NCBI RefSeq assembly: GCF_014205765.1
Contig: NZ_JACIIZ010000006.1
Location: forward strand, 345,081 to 409,080
Direction: 5' to 3'
Origin: Nitrospirillum iridis
Lineage (GTDB): Bacteria; Pseudomonadota; Alphaproteobacteria; Azospirillales; Azospirillaceae
DNA: 64,000 bases
Shown here: positions 63,654 to 64,000 of the stretch, piece by piece
Numbering within the stretch: the first letter of the stretch is position 1
How the letters are laid out: each line of letters opens with the position of its first letter
The notes under the pieces: model-generated
Told to the model about the DNA's origin: nothing
Seen by the model: the letters and a program-made list of their open reading frames with translations, nothing else
Database searches by the model: none
Program-made: the position numbers and the translations under genes

Positions 63654-64000
63654 TTAGCCGAAGGTATAGCCAAACCTGTTCACGATCTCGGCATCGATCT
63701 GGCCCACAGCGGCGATCAAGTCCTTCCTATCGTAATATTCCGAATAATGCTGCCTTTCTGAAGTGTTGCGGGCGGTGCAGGCATAGGGGATGGAGAATTT
63801 CGTGCATATCCTCTCCATCTCCATATTGTATTTCTCGAACATGCTCACATCGGTGACGTCTCGGACCCATTCAGCCTGGGGAATGCCGAACCAGTTCGGG
63901 CGCCCAGAGCATCGAGCCTTTAATTGGACGCATATCCTGCGGCCTTGAGGTAGTTCCAGCATTCGTCGGGGTCGTAGAGGTCGCAAATGTTTCCGATGGC
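63654..64000 (-). pseudogene. C-terminal part of a putative sulfotransferase, apparently frameshifted, cut by window edge
   Basis: The minus-strand frame ending at 63654 carries FGIPQAEWVRDVTDVSMFEK and ERQHYSEYYDRKDLIAAVGQ, ending NRFGYTFG, a pattern seen at the C terminus of Sulfotransfer-type proteins (PQxxWV, HYxxYY, FGYxF). The frame at the window edge instead reads ICDLYDPDECWNYLKAAGYA and stops at 63920, about one base out of phase. Either one gene with a frameshift around 63925-63945, or the end of one protein next to a gene fragment. Family call is tentative. Confidence 0.4.

Noticed and set aside
63418..63657. 79-codon plus-strand frame, possible transposase tail (DNLSAVHLTHSCLSFITAAY)
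   Set aside because: Resemblance to transposase ends is superficial; no terminal repeats or DDE motif nearby.

Overview
This GC-rich window is densely coding and has the look of an alphaproteobacterium. The uptake-hydrogenase/HypABCDE arrangement, the HupTUV hydrogen sensor, the fused FPr-type fructose PTS and the single-chain indolepyruvate oxidoreductase all fit, and an Azospirillaceae/Rhodospirillales-like host is my best guess (inference only). No rRNA, tRNA, CRISPR array or intact insertion sequence was seen.

Region 1 (1-10856, +) is a respiratory nitrate reductase operon: narK (cut by the window edge), narGHJI, a parvulin-type prolyl isomerase, a small unknown protein, then molybdenum-cofactor genes moaA and mog. 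mog carries an apparent one-base frameshift. Region 2 (10896-18738) is a fructose PTS locus: a divergent LacI-type repressor, fruB (EIIA-HPr-EI), fruK, fruA and an OprB-like sugar porin. Three copies of a GGAAACGWTTSC-like operator lie at the repressor gene, at the fruB promoter, and inside the start of the porin gene.

Region 3 (18744-38646, -) is a roughly 20-kb unidirectional [NiFe]-hydrogenase block, in transcription order hupS L E C D F G H I J K, hypA B C D E, hupR T U V, hypF. It encodes the membrane-bound uptake enzyme, its maturation machinery and a complete H2-sensing relay. A near-consensus sigma-54 promoter lies just upstream of hupS, and HupR keeps the GAFTGA sigma-54 contact motif.

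Region 4 (38831-45238) is a gallate meta-cleavage locus. A LysR-type regulator with two tandem HTH segments is divergent from a gallate dioxygenase. Facing that gene is an operon for 4-carboxy-4-hydroxy-2-oxoadipate aldolase, oxalomesaconate tautomerase, a DUF1932 NAD-binding dehydrogenase-like protein and a LigJ-type hydratase. Together these convert gallate to pyruvate and oxaloacetate.

Region 5 (45239-63259) is an accessory catabolic island with some gene debris: a TetR fragment, a frameshifted Rieske oxygenase stub and a possible transporter tail. Its intact genes are a POT-type transporter, a creatininase-family amidohydrolase, a periplasmic N-acyl-D-amino-acid deacylase-like enzyme, RidA, a TonB receptor/alpha-beta hydrolase/DUF3830 operon, a DAO-type FAD oxidoreductase, an XRE-cupin regulator, a fused indolepyruvate ferredoxin oxidoreductase, a transporter and a DSD1-type PLP enzyme. 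The gene set suggests uptake, hydrolysis and oxidative deamination of N-blocked or D-amino-acid compounds, followed by 2-oxoacid oxidation. AT-rich GGAAAATTTCTC-like motifs recur in the promoter regions of this island and may be the operator of the XRE-cupin regulator. The window ends in the C-terminal part of a putative sulfotransferase.
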